Part shown: one piece after another, positions 8,786-17,293 of the stretch | How positions within the stretch are numbered: the stretch's first letter is position 1 | Layout of the letters: each line of letters opens with the position of its first letter | Assembly (NCBI GenBank): GCA_963771005.1 | Contig: CAVYRO010000008.1 | Location: 806,001 to 870,000 of the forward strand | Length of the DNA stretch: 64,000 bases | From: DASQZK01 sp963771005 | GTDB taxonomy: Bacteria > Bacteroidota > Bacteroidia > Bacteroidales > GCA-2748055 | Direction of reading: 5' to 3' | Notes under the pieces: generated by a model | Told to the model about the DNA's origin: nothing | The model's input: only the letters and a program-made list of their open reading frames with translations | The model's database searches: none | Program-made: the position numbers and the translations under genes

Positions 8786-9370
8786 ATGAATAAAAAAATT
8801 ATTTTCCTGTTACTAATAACCTCGACACTGGCTACAAGATGTAAAAAAGATGATCCCGAATCTGAACCCGCACTCATAAAAATCAGCGGAACACTTGATT
8901 TAAAAAAGGAAAGTAACCTGACGCCTGATACCAAAATATATATACTCTGGGCGTCGGAGCAGGGAGAATATGTTTTTGGCCGCGGTAGCATCGATTATGA
9001 AGCAAAGACCTTCAGCATCGTAATGAAGGACAGCATTCCTGAAGCTGCAATGCATTCGGAAAATTTCGGCATCGGATTCATCTTCGCATCCAATAATCCG
9101 GGTATTGAAGAGAAACTGTATGAAGAAGGATTTATTGATGAGGAAATGGTAAAGGGCGCTGCCGGTGGTTTTTGTATAATCTTTAAAAAGTCTTCCGAAG
9201 TGCTTTTCGATTCATGGAATCAATGGTCGGGTGAATTCGGCAAAGGGTACACTGTTGGCAAAGGATATGAGATCCCTGATGAATATGACGGCTTTATGCC
9301 CTTTGATAAGAATTCAGTTGTATTGATCATCGATGATCTGAATAATATAGAATTCACCAACTGGAGTTAG
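8786..9370 (+). CDS. Putative lipoprotein of unknown function with atypical lipobox
   Basis: This 194-residue protein has a hydrophobic N-terminus (residues 5-16) followed by LATRCKKDDPESEP. A Cys followed by Lys, Lys and acidic residues is typical of Bacteroidota lipoproteins, but the residue before Cys is Arg instead of Ala, Gly or Ser, so lipidation is uncertain. The rest has no motif I recognise: a beta-rich body with SGTLDLKKES, TKIYILWASEQGEYVFGRG and a C-terminal VVLIIDDLNNIEFTNW. It follows the T9SS cargo gene by 79 bp on the same strand and may be co-transcribed with it. Confidence 0.75.
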   Translation: MNKKIIFLLLITSTLATRCKKDDPESEPALIKISGTLDLKKESNLTPDTKIYILWASEQGEYVFGRGSIDYEAKTFSIVMKDSIPEAAMHSENFGIGFIFASNNPGIEEKLYEEGFIDEEMVKGAAGGFCIIFKKSSEVLFDSWNQWSGEFGKGYTVGKGYEIPDEYDGFMPFDKNSVVLIIDDLNNIEFTNWS

Positions 9371-9446
9371 CTGCCACCGCGAAAAATTACCGTGGCCCAG
9401 CTTGTAAATACCCTGCTCAACTTTGTCTCAAAATTTTTGTTAGAAG

Positions 9447-10037
9447 GTGATGAACCACAAGAATCACAAACCAATGAACAGGGGAAAATTTTTACTTACT
9501 GCCCTGGCCTTCTTTCCGGTGGCTGCTCTTGCCAAAAAACCGGGTAAGCTCAATGCCAGGGAAAACAAAGGTTTTAAGGTAAATTCCGGTGAAGCAAGGT
9601 ATGGCCAGCACTATAAGATGAAGGGCGTGACATTAAATGTCCTGGACAACAAGATCTCTTCCAGGGATACAGATGGAGATATTGCAGTTTTTGAACAAAA
9701 CGGTTTTACACCCAAAGGCGGACCTCCTTTGCATATCCATCCTTTCCAGGATGAATTCTTTTATATCGTCGAGGGAGAATATCTTTTCCAGGTGGGTGAG
9801 GAGAAATATCAAATGAAATCAGGGGATACCATATTTCTGCCCAGGAATATACAACATGCATTTGTTCAGTTAACGGAGCGTGGTAAGGTAATGGTTTCGT
9901 ATATCCCCGCGGGTAAGATGGAAGACTTTTTTAAAGCTACGGATTCCTGGACTTCTCCCCCGGATCCGGAAGAAATTAAAAAAGTATTTGAAGACCATGA
10001 TATGAAAGTGGTCGGACCACCTTTGAAAGCCGGTTAA
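9447..10037 (+). CDS. Exported cupin-domain protein
   Basis: This 196-residue protein carries one cupin domain. Motif 1 reads GGPPLHIHPFQDEFFYIVEG (two His, one Glu) and motif 2 includes GDTIFLPRNIQHAF, so all metal ligands expected of the fold are present. A hydrophobic segment FLLTALAFFPVAALA near the N-terminus after basic residues suggests export. The listed start is GTG 9447; ATG 9450 or ATG 9474 (MNRGKF) would give almost the same signal sequence. Small single-domain cupins of this type include quercetinase-like and sugar-binding proteins; which applies here cannot be told. Confidence 0.82.
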   Translation: MMNHKNHKPMNRGKFLLTALAFFPVAALAKKPGKLNARENKGFKVNSGEARYGQHYKMKGVTLNVLDNKISSRDTDGDIAVFEQNGFTPKGGPPLHIHPFQDEFFYIVEGEYLFQVGEEKYQMKSGDTIFLPRNIQHAFVQLTERGKVMVSYIPAGKMEDFFKATDSWTSPPDPEEIKKVFEDHDMKVVGPPLKAG

Positions 10038-10224
10038 TGCCATGATCCTGCAGAAATTCGACGCATACGGATTGTCAATCCCCCACTCGGATTCCCCGGA
10101 ACGGAAGCATGGAAATAGCTCAAGGCTTTGAGCGACCCTTCTCTATATAGAATGCATTATCTTTAGGTATTCTCTTGATCAGAGGCAATCATCGGTTCAG
10201 CAGGACCCGAAAATTACATTTCAA

Positions 10225-11172
10225 ATGAAGGTGGCAGTTGCACAATTTCAGCCCAAGGACGGGGATAAGGACTACAACCTGTCCGTGATCGCAGGATTGA
10301 CCAGGCTGGCCGGATCCGGTGGAGCAGATATAATCAGCTTCCATGAGATGTCTGTGACTGCATACACCTTTACCAAAGATCTGGCCTACAACGAACTCAG
10401 CGGCCTTGCCGAAGAAGTGCCAAACGGCCCGTCCGTGGAGAGATTGATACGGATGGCTTTAGATAACAATATCGCGATCCTGTCCGGTCTGTTGGAGAAA
10501 GAGCATGAAAAGATTTACAACACCTATCTGTGTGTCACGAAAGATGGTGTTATCGCCAGGTATCGAAAACTCCACCCTTTCATAAATAAACATATATCAC
10601 CGGGAGAAGAGTATTGCATTTTCAACCTGAAAGGCTGGAAGTGTGGCATCCTGGTTTGCTATGATAACAATGTAATAGAAAATGTCAGGGCCACCACATT
10701 GCTCGGCGCAGAACTGATCTTTGCACCTCATGTCACCGGATGTACACCCTCGGCATCCCCCGGTAGTGGCTATGTTGATGACCGGCTATGGCAGAACAGG
10801 AAGAACGACCCCGATTCCCTGCGCCGGGAATTCGACGGACCGAAAGGAAGAGGCTGGCTTATGAAATGGCTCCCTGCCCGGGCATATGATAACGGGGTGT
10901 ATTATGCCTTTACCAACCCTGTAGGCTATGACGGTGAACAGTTGAAGAACGGAAATTCAATGATCATAGACCCATACGGTGAGATATTGACCGAAACAAG
11001 GTCATTCGATGATGAGATCACCGTAGCGGAAATTACCAGGGATAAACTGACTCTGGCAGGCGGATATCGCTACCGGAACGCAAGAAGACCGGAATTATAC
11101 AGGGCAATAATCAGCCAGGACCATGAACCGGTTTTGAAACCGGTCTGGATGCAAAAAAATGAAAAAGAATGA
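10225..11172 (+). CDS. Cytoplasmic carbon-nitrogen hydrolase (nitrilase superfamily)
   Basis: This 315-residue nitrilase-superfamily enzyme has the triad Glu41 (FHEMS), Lys115 (YRKLHPF) and Cys145 (ILVCYDNN). It begins directly with MKVAVAQFQP, so there is no signal peptide and it acts in the cytoplasm. After the Cys motif, FAPHVTGCTPSASPGSGYV, GWLMKWLPARAYDNGVYYAF and NSMIIDPYGEIL match the long aliphatic-amidase or carbamoylase-like branch. The exact substrate is unknown. Its last 14 nt overlap the start of a beta-propeller glycosidase fragment at 11159, which may be a fusion scar. It shares only the fold with the exported amidase at 2210. Confidence 0.88.
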   Translation: MKVAVAQFQPKDGDKDYNLSVIAGLTRLAGSGGADIISFHEMSVTAYTFTKDLAYNELSGLAEEVPNGPSVERLIRMALDNNIAILSGLLEKEHEKIYNTYLCVTKDGVIARYRKLHPFINKHISPGEEYCIFNLKGWKCGILVCYDNNVIENVRATTLLGAELIFAPHVTGCTPSASPGSGYVDDRLWQNRKNDPDSLRREFDGPKGRGWLMKWLPARAYDNGVYYAFTNPVGYDGEQLKNGNSMIIDPYGEILTETRSFDDEITVAEITRDKLTLAGGYRYRNARRPELYRAIISQDHEPVLKPVWMQKNEKE

Positions 11173-11515
11173 ATCCGGGAACTGGACGGGATCTGTGATC
11201 GTCTCACATACCCCACCCTACCCCGGGAACAGTCCGCGTTATTCCGACGAATGCCCTCATGTGGTGTACCTTCCCGAATATGATCTGTATTATCTCTTCG
11301 TCACACAGATGTACGGAAAGAACAGCCAGACCACGGTGTATGCCTCCCCCAACCCCATGTATTTTGGAATTGATGATGAACAGCGGAAGATCTGTACGCT
11401 GCCGGTAGCTGCTCCTGAAATAATAAAATACAATGGTAAGTATCTGATCTTTTGCCTGACGGATGAGCTTGACGGCATAAGGGTGGCCGAATTGAGGTGG
11501 GAACCGGCGCCGTGA
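11159..11515 (+). CDS. Truncated GH43/GH32-like beta-propeller fragment
   Basis: This 118-residue frame resembles the last part of a five-bladed beta-propeller glycosidase-like protein: SDECPHVVYLPEYDLYYLF, then TTVYASPNPMYFGIDDE, then AAPEIIKYNGKYLIF and GIRVAELRWE at the C-terminus. Families GH43, GH32 and relatives are normally 300 residues or more, so about two thirds of the propeller is missing from the N-terminal side. The start ATG lies inside the end of the nitrilase gene (14-nt overlap), consistent with a recombination joint, although translational coupling is possible. A functional enzyme is unlikely because the first blades normally carry the catalytic Asp. Confidence 0.6.
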   Translation: MKKNESGNWTGSVIVSHTPPYPGNSPRYSDECPHVVYLPEYDLYYLFVTQMYGKNSQTTVYASPNPMYFGIDDEQRKICTLPVAAPEIIKYNGKYLIFCLTDELDGIRVAELRWEPAP

Positions 11516-11646
11516 AATTGCGGAAACGGTAAACCCCTCAGGTTGAAACTCCGGCAATAATCCATTCTGAATTCTTGTACGGCGAATTATGTTGACCGGC
11601 GCCATGATTTTTAATAACTTTCCAAACAAAGCGACAAGTATTCATC

Positions 11647-11991
11647 ATGATCACCGGAGCGCACGTCATAATTTACAGTTCAAATCCCGCGGCTGACCGG
11701 AAATTTTTTAAAGACGTTTTGAAATTTCCGAATGTCGATGTTGGAGAAGGATGGCTTATTTTCGGTCTGCCCCCTTCGGAAATGGCCGTACATCCTTCGG
11801 ATGAGAACGGGACCCATGAATTTTACCTGGTTTGCAGCGATATCATTCAATTCCTTGAAGAAATGGCGGAAAATAATATCCTGTGCAGTCCGGTTGAGAC
11901 CCAACCCTGGGGTCTTCTGTCTCACGTTACCCTGCCCGGGGGAGGCCGATTGGGAGTTTACGAGGCCAGGCATGAAAGACCGGGTGGTTGA
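11647..11991 (+). CDS. VOC (glyoxalase/bleomycin-resistance fold) protein
   Basis: This 114-residue single-domain vicinal-oxygen-chelate protein starts ITGAHVIIYSSNPAADRKFF and has the repeated beta-alpha-beta-beta-beta layout: GWLIFGLPPSEMAVHPS in the first module and HEFYLVCSDIIQFLEEM, then LSHVTLPGGGRLGVYEAR in the second. His6, Glu near HEFYLV and the C-terminal GVYEAR Glu are in places where VOC metal ligands occur. Such small proteins are dioxygenase-like or lyase-like; the substrate is unknown. It stands alone between the glycosidase fragment and the antiporter. Confidence 0.82.
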   Translation: MITGAHVIIYSSNPAADRKFFKDVLKFPNVDVGEGWLIFGLPPSEMAVHPSDENGTHEFYLVCSDIIQFLEEMAENNILCSPVETQPWGLLSHVTLPGGGRLGVYEARHERPGG

Positions 11992-12196
11992 TTATAAATC
12001 ATCTTAAGAAATATAATCTAGCCCGTTATACATTTCACCACCGGATTGTTTCTATGTAACGGACCTGAAATGAAGATCTGTTTTGAGCCTGAAGGTACCT
12101 TCAGGCCCTTGACATTTTTCCATACGGGTTGAGGAAACATATACCGCGAGCGGAAATATTGCCTATCTGAAATCTGTCGATAAAACTGGTATAAGA

Positions 12197-14347
12197 ATGA
12201 TTGTGCTGAACACCATGGAACTCAGTTTGCCATTGACGAACCCGGTATTAAAATTCCTGGTGATCCTGGTCATTATACTGACCACCCCGATCCTTCTGAA
12301 TAAACTCAAAATTCCGCATCTCCTGGGCCTCATCATTGCCGGCGCCATTGTAGGGCCCAATGGATTTAACCTTCTTTTACGCGACAGCAGCATCATATTA
12401 TCGGGTACAGCAGGATTATTGTACATCATGTTCCTTGCCGGCCTGGAGATCGACCTGGCAGATTTCAGGAAAAACAGCTCGAAAAGCCTGGTCTTTGGTC
12501 TCTATACTTTCCTGATCCCGATCACCCTCGGTACATTGACCGGAATTTACATCCTGAAATTCACGGTTCTCACTTCTGTACTGCTTGCCAGCATGTTCGC
12601 GTCGCATACCCTTATTGCATACCCGCTGCTCAGTAAACTGGGGGTATCCAAGAACCGTGCAGTGAATATCGCCGTCGGCGGAACGATGATCACCGACACG
12701 CTGGCACTCCTCGTGCTGGCAGTAATCGTAGGGATGGCAACAGGGGAAGTCAATTCAGCATTCTGGACGCGGCTTTCCGTTTCCATCCTGGTTTTCGGGT
12801 CGGTGATCCTGTTAATTTTCCCGGTCATAGGACGCTGGTTCCTGAAGCGGTACGAAGACAACGTCTCTCAATACATCTTTGTACTTGCTATGGTTTTTCT
12901 CGGGGCGGTTCTCGCGGAGGCTGCAGGCATCGAAGCCATCATCGGGGCATTTTTATCAGGACTCGCACTCAACCGGCTTATCCCTCACACTTCACCGTTG
13001 ATGAACCGGATCGACTTTGTAGGGAATGCCGTATTCATCCCATTTTTCCTTATCGGGGTGGGTATGCTGATCGATTACCGTGCCTTCTTCAATGATATTG
13101 ACACCATAAAAGTGGCTGCCGTAATGACTGCGATTGCCACCTTTGCAAAATTCACTGCAGCGTGGCTCACTCAAAAAACATTCAGGTTTTCAGCTGATGA
13201 ACGCCGGCTGATCTTTGGGCTGAGCAATGCACAGGCGGCGGCAACTCTTGCAGCCGTACTTGTAGGTTATAATGTGATCACCGGTGAGACGGCAACCGGG
13301 GAACCCATCCGTTTACTGAATGAAAGCATCCTGAACGGGACGATCATCATGATCCTTATTACCTGCACGATTGCTTCCTTTTCGGCACAGAAAGGAGGAA
13401 AGAATATCCTGTTGAAAGAATCGTCGGCTATCGAAACTGATGACGTGGAAAACACGGAAAGGATACTGATCCCGGTTAGCAATCCGGAAACACTCGGGGA
13501 ATTGATCAACTTAAGCGTAATCCTGAAGTCGAAAGAGAATAAGAAAGGCTTATACGCCCTCAACATCATAAACACCAATAAACAAGGAATTACTGATCCG
13601 GATACTAAGGCGCAAAAAATACTTGAAAAAGCGGTGATCGCTGCTTCAGCCACGGATATCCAGCTGAATAAATTACTCCGATTCGATACCAATATCGTTA
13701 ATGGGATCAGCGCGGTGATCAGAGAGCAGAATATAACCGACCTGGTGATGGGTCTCCATGTAAAAAAAGGACTTTCCGAAACCTTTCTCGGTAAACTGAC
13801 AGAAGGGATACTATCCAAATGCAATACGACCACTTTTGTTTACAAACCGGTTCAGCCCATTGCCACCATAAAAAAACATATCATCATCATTCCACGCAAT
13901 GCGGAGAAAGAGATCGGTTTTCCGTTCTGGCTTTCAAAGGTCTGGAATATCCGGAAAAATACGGGTTCAAAACTGGTCTTTTATGCGAGTGAACCTACGA
14001 ACCATGTCATAAAAAAGATACAGGCAGATCATCCCATACCCGCTGAGTTCAGGGTCTTTGATGACTGGGATGACTTCCTTATTATTTCCCGGGATTTGAA
14101 GGCTGATGACAATCTCCTGATCGTACTAAGCAGGACACATAAGCCCTCTTATCATGAAAAAATGGCTAAGATCCCGATGTACCTGAATAAATATTTCCAA
14201 TCCAACAGTTTTATCCTGGTCTATCCCATGCAATTCGGCGTGACGGACACGGAGGCGATCGATCTTAACAATCCTTCCCTTCTTGAGCCCATTGAGAAGC
14301 TCGATGAATTCGGGAAAAATATTTCGAGGCTTTTCAAACGAAAATAG
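12197..14347 (+). CDS. CPA2-type cation:proton antiporter with C-terminal regulatory domain
   Basis: This 716-residue protein has about twelve membrane segments over residues 1-400 in the pattern of CPA2 (KefB/NapA-like) exchangers: IPHLLGLIIAGAIVGPNGFN, MFLAGLEIDLADFRKN, then GGTMITDTLALLVLAVIVG, in which TD corresponds to the transport-site region. GAFLSGLALNRLIPHTSPL and IPFFLIGVGMLIDY follow. The roughly 300 C-terminal residues are soluble, with two universal-stress-like halves (ERILIPVSNPETLGELINL and HIIIIPRNAEKEIGF), a common arrangement in Bacteroidota antiporters. It likely exchanges Na+ or K+ for H+ at the inner membrane. An internal ATG at MELSLPLTN is a possible later start. Confidence 0.9.
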   Translation: MIVLNTMELSLPLTNPVLKFLVILVIILTTPILLNKLKIPHLLGLIIAGAIVGPNGFNLLLRDSSIILSGTAGLLYIMFLAGLEIDLADFRKNSSKSLVFGLYTFLIPITLGTLTGIYILKFTVLTSVLLASMFASHTLIAYPLLSKLGVSKNRAVNIAVGGTMITDTLALLVLAVIVGMATGEVNSAFWTRLSVSILVFGSVILLIFPVIGRWFLKRYEDNVSQYIFVLAMVFLGAVLAEAAGIEAIIGAFLSGLALNRLIPHTSPLMNRIDFVGNAVFIPFFLIGVGMLIDYRAFFNDIDTIKVAAVMTAIATFAKFTAAWLTQKTFRFSADERRLIFGLSNAQAAATLAAVLVGYNVITGETATGEPIRLLNESILNGTIIMILITCTIASFSAQKGGKNILLKESSAIETDDVENTERILIPVSNPETLGELINLSVILKSKENKKGLYALNIINTNKQGITDPDTKAQKILEKAVIAASATDIQLNKLLRFDTNIVNGISAVIREQNITDLVMGLHVKKGLSETFLGKLTEGILSKCNTTTFVYKPVQPIATIKKHIIIIPRNAEKEIGFPFWLSKVWNIRKNTGSKLVFYASEPTNHVIKKIQADHPIPAEFRVFDDWDDFLIISRDLKADDNLLIVLSRTHKPSYHEKMAKIPMYLNKYFQSNSFILVYPMQFGVTDTEAIDLNNPSLLEPIEKLDEFGKNISRLFKRK

Positions 14348-14422
14348 TTCAGCCGCGGAATGCAGGATTGCCAATTACCTGACTGGGAATGAACATCCAA
14401 AACTATAACTAGAGTTTGCAAG

Positions 14423-14637
14423 AAAACTCGACGGCCCTTCGGCTCCGCTCAGGGACCGGTGACTTCATTCAAGAGGGTTAAATTTTCGGATGGTGGTAAG
14501 GCAGGAAAAAGGGCCCTATGTATAAATTTAAAATTCAGTGACTTTCGCAAGAAGGCCCTTTTGCCTGCCTTACTACCATCCGAAAAGTTCTTCGTTCATC
14601 GAATTGACCGGTCCCTGAGCCGAAGGGTCATCGAGCT
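14423..14637. repeat. Long inverted-repeat element, copy A
   Basis: This 215-bp element has long inverted arms. The inner arm pairs TTTTCGGATGGTGGTAAGGC on the left with its complement on the right, and the outer arm pairs ACCCTTCGG...CAGGGACCGGT-type sequence with ACCGGTCCCTGAGCCGAAGG. A 28-nt AT-rich centre (14514-14541) is identical to that of copy B at 31021-31048. There is no coding capacity for a transposase, so it is MITE-like or a large REP-like unit. It lies directly against the broken end of the histidine kinase gene at 14646. Confidence 0.9.
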
Positions 14638-14645
14638 CACTGATA

Positions 14646-15176
14646 CTAACTACAAGGTACCCCCCCGGAAAGGTCGATGCTTATCCTGCTGTGTAAGTCA
14701 TCCGAAAAATGTAAATCGGACAAGCTGATAGTTAAGGGGTCAATGCCTCTGAGCGGGGAGGCATTTATCATGAAACCGGTATCTGAAGCGGTGTAAATAA
14801 GCCTGATGATGCCTGCCGTATCGGTCAATAATGCGCCGAAGTAATCATAATCCTTCATGAAAATCATCATCCTCTGCTTTAATTCCATGCCAGGATCACT
14901 AGAATTTCCATTCGCAAAAAAATCAAGGATTAGCTTGTTTCGGGGAATGATACTGCTCAATATCTCACCATCCCTGATATGTTCCATTCTCCATTCTTCT
15001 ATATCTTTGATTTTGAGAGTGGCAATAGCGGTAAGTTCATTCTGTTTTTCGCTTATTATCTTTTTCTTTTGAGAGGAATAGAATAAAAAACCGCCCAGTC
15101 CGACAAGAAGAACGACAATCCAAATAACTGCTAAAAATTGCCATGGAATTCGTTCCTTCGAGGCCTTTGAAAGCAT
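14646..15176 (-). pseudogene. Sensor histidine kinase, N-terminal part only
   Basis: Only 176 residues remain. There is one membrane segment (about residues 15-33), then a coiled stretch SSQKKKIISEKQNELTAIAT and an extracellular Cache-like sensor region with IKDIEEWRMEHIRDGEILSS and YDYFGALLTDTAGIIRLIYT. This is the usual N-terminus of PAS-containing histidine kinases with an extracytoplasmic sensor. The frame ends SIDLSGGVPCS at 14646, only 8 bp from the right end of inverted-repeat copy A, and no second membrane segment, PAS, HisKA or ATPase domain follows. The gene appears to have been cut by insertion of the repeat or by a deletion ending in it. Confidence 0.75.
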
Positions 15177-15369
15177 AAGATTAAATATTTGTTCCGCGCC
15201 ACTCTAAATTAACAAATTGCAGGGGTGAATGTTATTAAAAGTTTATGAACCCGCACCTACGACAATGGGATACTTTCCATGGTTCACTGGTTCATTTTCC
15301 GGACGAACAGGAAAGGAAGAAAAGCCATCAATCGAAGATCCGGAATGAGCCTTTTTTTCAATGCTTATT

Positions 15370-16152
15370 TTATTTATGATCCGCATACCTCCACCAACCC
15401 AGTGTGCCGGCCATTCCAAGAATACTGGTCATAACAACGATTACATAACTTACGGGGGTAAGCCGGATACCTTCCGGAGCGGTTCCGAAAATACCCGGAA
15501 CCGACCAGGGGAAATAGGGTCCCAGCCCTATCAGTCCGGAGAAATTTGCCATGATAAGTGTAAGTATCACAATGCCCATGGGAAGAAGGATGCCTCCGCT
15601 GTAACTGGCGAAAAATGCCACAGGCGTACAAAGCAGGATCGAGAGAAGGCAAACAATGGAGAATGTATACAGGAAATGTGAAAAGACTTCGCCCGACCAT
15701 CCGGTGATGCCTGCAAGACGGCCGAAAACCAGGCCCGCTACCAGGAAAACCACTGAAAGGATTATGCTCCACAGGCCGGACACGATCAGCTTGGAAATTA
15801 CGATGGATGACCGTGAAACCGGAAGGGCCAGGATGTCCTTCACGGTATGGTCGGTAAACTCCCGGCCGAAAACCCAGCTCGTGATGAACCCGTAACCGAC
15901 CAGTCCCACCCCGGCTATGCCCTGTATTAGCAGGCTCATATAATTCTCCCATGATGCCTCTCCCATCTTAAGCAGGGTGGCCTTGGTGCCGAACATACCG
16001 AGTTTCGCGGCTGTCTCGGGATGTTGCATAACGAACATCATGAGCCCCATCATGAAGGCAACAAACGCAAAAAACAACATGGAGAGCCGGAACACTCCCG
16101 ACTTCCTTACTTTCAGGCTCTCTGCCCAAAAAGAAACCTGGAGATTTTTCAT
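15370..16152 (-). CDS. ABC-2 type transporter permease
   Basis: This 260-residue protein has about six membrane segments in the ABC-2 layout: a short N-terminal cytoplasmic stretch, the first segment at residues 22-42, then GREFTDHTVKDILALPVSRS, the cytoplasmic coupling region typical of the family, and four to five more segments to the C-terminus. It overlaps the ATPase gene upstream (16149) by 4 nt (ATGA), so the two form one exporter. Such pairs often export peptides or confer antibiotic or bacteriocin tolerance, but the substrate is unknown. Confidence 0.88.
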   Translation of the reverse strand: MKNLQVSFWAESLKVRKSGVFRLSMLFFAFVAFMMGLMMFVMQHPETAAKLGMFGTKATLLKMGEASWENYMSLLIQGIAGVGLVGYGFITSWVFGREFTDHTVKDILALPVSRSSIVISKLIVSGLWSIILSVVFLVAGLVFGRLAGITGWSGEVFSHFLYTFSIVCLLSILLCTPVAFFASYSGGILLPMGIVILTLIMANFSGLIGLGPYFPWSVPGIFGTAPEGIRLTPVSYVIVVMTSILGMAGTLGWWRYADHK

Positions 16153-17072
16153 GACTTTTCTCCTTCCGTTTTTATCGTTCGTAAGAAAAAAGTTTCAAGA
16201 TCTTCCTCAACAACATGCAACTGGGATGGCGGTATTTTATTTCTGACTAAAAATGTTGCAATGGTCTCTGGGTGATCAATGCTTTCCCTGTTATGGATCA
16301 CCAGTAAGTTGTCATGAGTCCTTTCTGCAGGAATGCCCTTTTCAAGCAATTTATTTGATGCCAGTACATTGTCCGCCGTATTGACTACCAGTCGTTTCTG
16401 GCAAAGCTTCTCGAGCTCTGCCGTATTCACTTCCCGAATCAATAGGCCATTGTGGATAATCCCGATCCGCGTGGCAAATTTGGAGATCTCGCCCAGGATA
16501 TGACTCGAAATGAAAACGGTCACGCCATGATTTTCCGCCAGGTCGCGGAGCATCTCCCGGATCTCGTATATCCCTGCAGGGTCGAGACCATTTGCCGGTT
16601 CGTCGAGGATCAGGATATCCGGGTTATGGATGATGGCTTTGGCAATTCCCAGTCGTTGGGCATTCCCCAGTGAAAGGTTCCCGGCTTTCCGGTTTGCGTA
16701 CCGGGTCAGTTTCATCTTTTCCATGACCCCCTGCACTGCGTTCCTGTCATCCACCAGCCTCAGCCGGCGGATCATCTCCAGGTTCTCCCTGACGGTAAGT
16801 CCGGGATAGGAATACGGCATTTCAACCATATAACCGGTATTTTTCCATAGCCCGGTGTTCGCGGGAGTGACTTTCTTTCCCCTGATAAAGGCCTCGCCCC
16901 TGTCGGGTGAAACCATTCCCAGCAGCATCCGGATCGTTGTCGTTTTCCCGGCACCGTTCAGCCCCAGGAATCCATAGATCTCACCCCGTCCAATTTCCAG
17001 GGAAACTTCCGAGACAGCCTTCACATCTTTGAATGATTTGGTCAGATTCTCTGTCCTGATGATGGCATCCAT
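16149..17072 (-). CDS. ABC transporter ATP-binding protein
   Basis: This 307-residue ATPase is complete: Walker A GLNGAGKT (residues 37-44), signature NLSLGNAQR (about 132-140), Walker B LILDEP (154-159) and the H-loop in VFISSHILGE. The signature has LSLGN rather than LSGGQ, as in the bacitracin-exporter branch (BcrA-like). A C-terminal extension of about 90 residues follows the ATPase core. It is transcribed with the permease at 15370 by ATGA overlap and drives that exporter at the inner membrane. Confidence 0.92.
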   Translation of the reverse strand: MDAIIRTENLTKSFKDVKAVSEVSLEIGRGEIYGFLGLNGAGKTTTIRMLLGMVSPDRGEAFIRGKKVTPANTGLWKNTGYMVEMPYSYPGLTVRENLEMIRRLRLVDDRNAVQGVMEKMKLTRYANRKAGNLSLGNAQRLGIAKAIIHNPDILILDEPANGLDPAGIYEIREMLRDLAENHGVTVFISSHILGEISKFATRIGIIHNGLLIREVNTAELEKLCQKRLVVNTADNVLASNKLLEKGIPAERTHDNLLVIHNRESIDHPETIATFLVRNKIPPSQLHVVEEDLETFFLRTIKTEGEKS

Positions 17073-17293
17073 GAGTTGCTGTTTAATATTCAGACATCAG
17101 ATGTAAAATTGCGGCAGATTCTTTATCTCCTGAAGATAAACCTTTTCGAATCGGACAAAACAACCTCTGAAATGTTCCGTATTCCCTCACACCTCTCCGA
17201 CAGCCATTCCAGGAAATTGCCTGCTTTATTCTTGCTCAATGGTTAAAGGGACAAAACCGGATTCGAAGTGACAAAAAACTATTCCTGCCCGGA

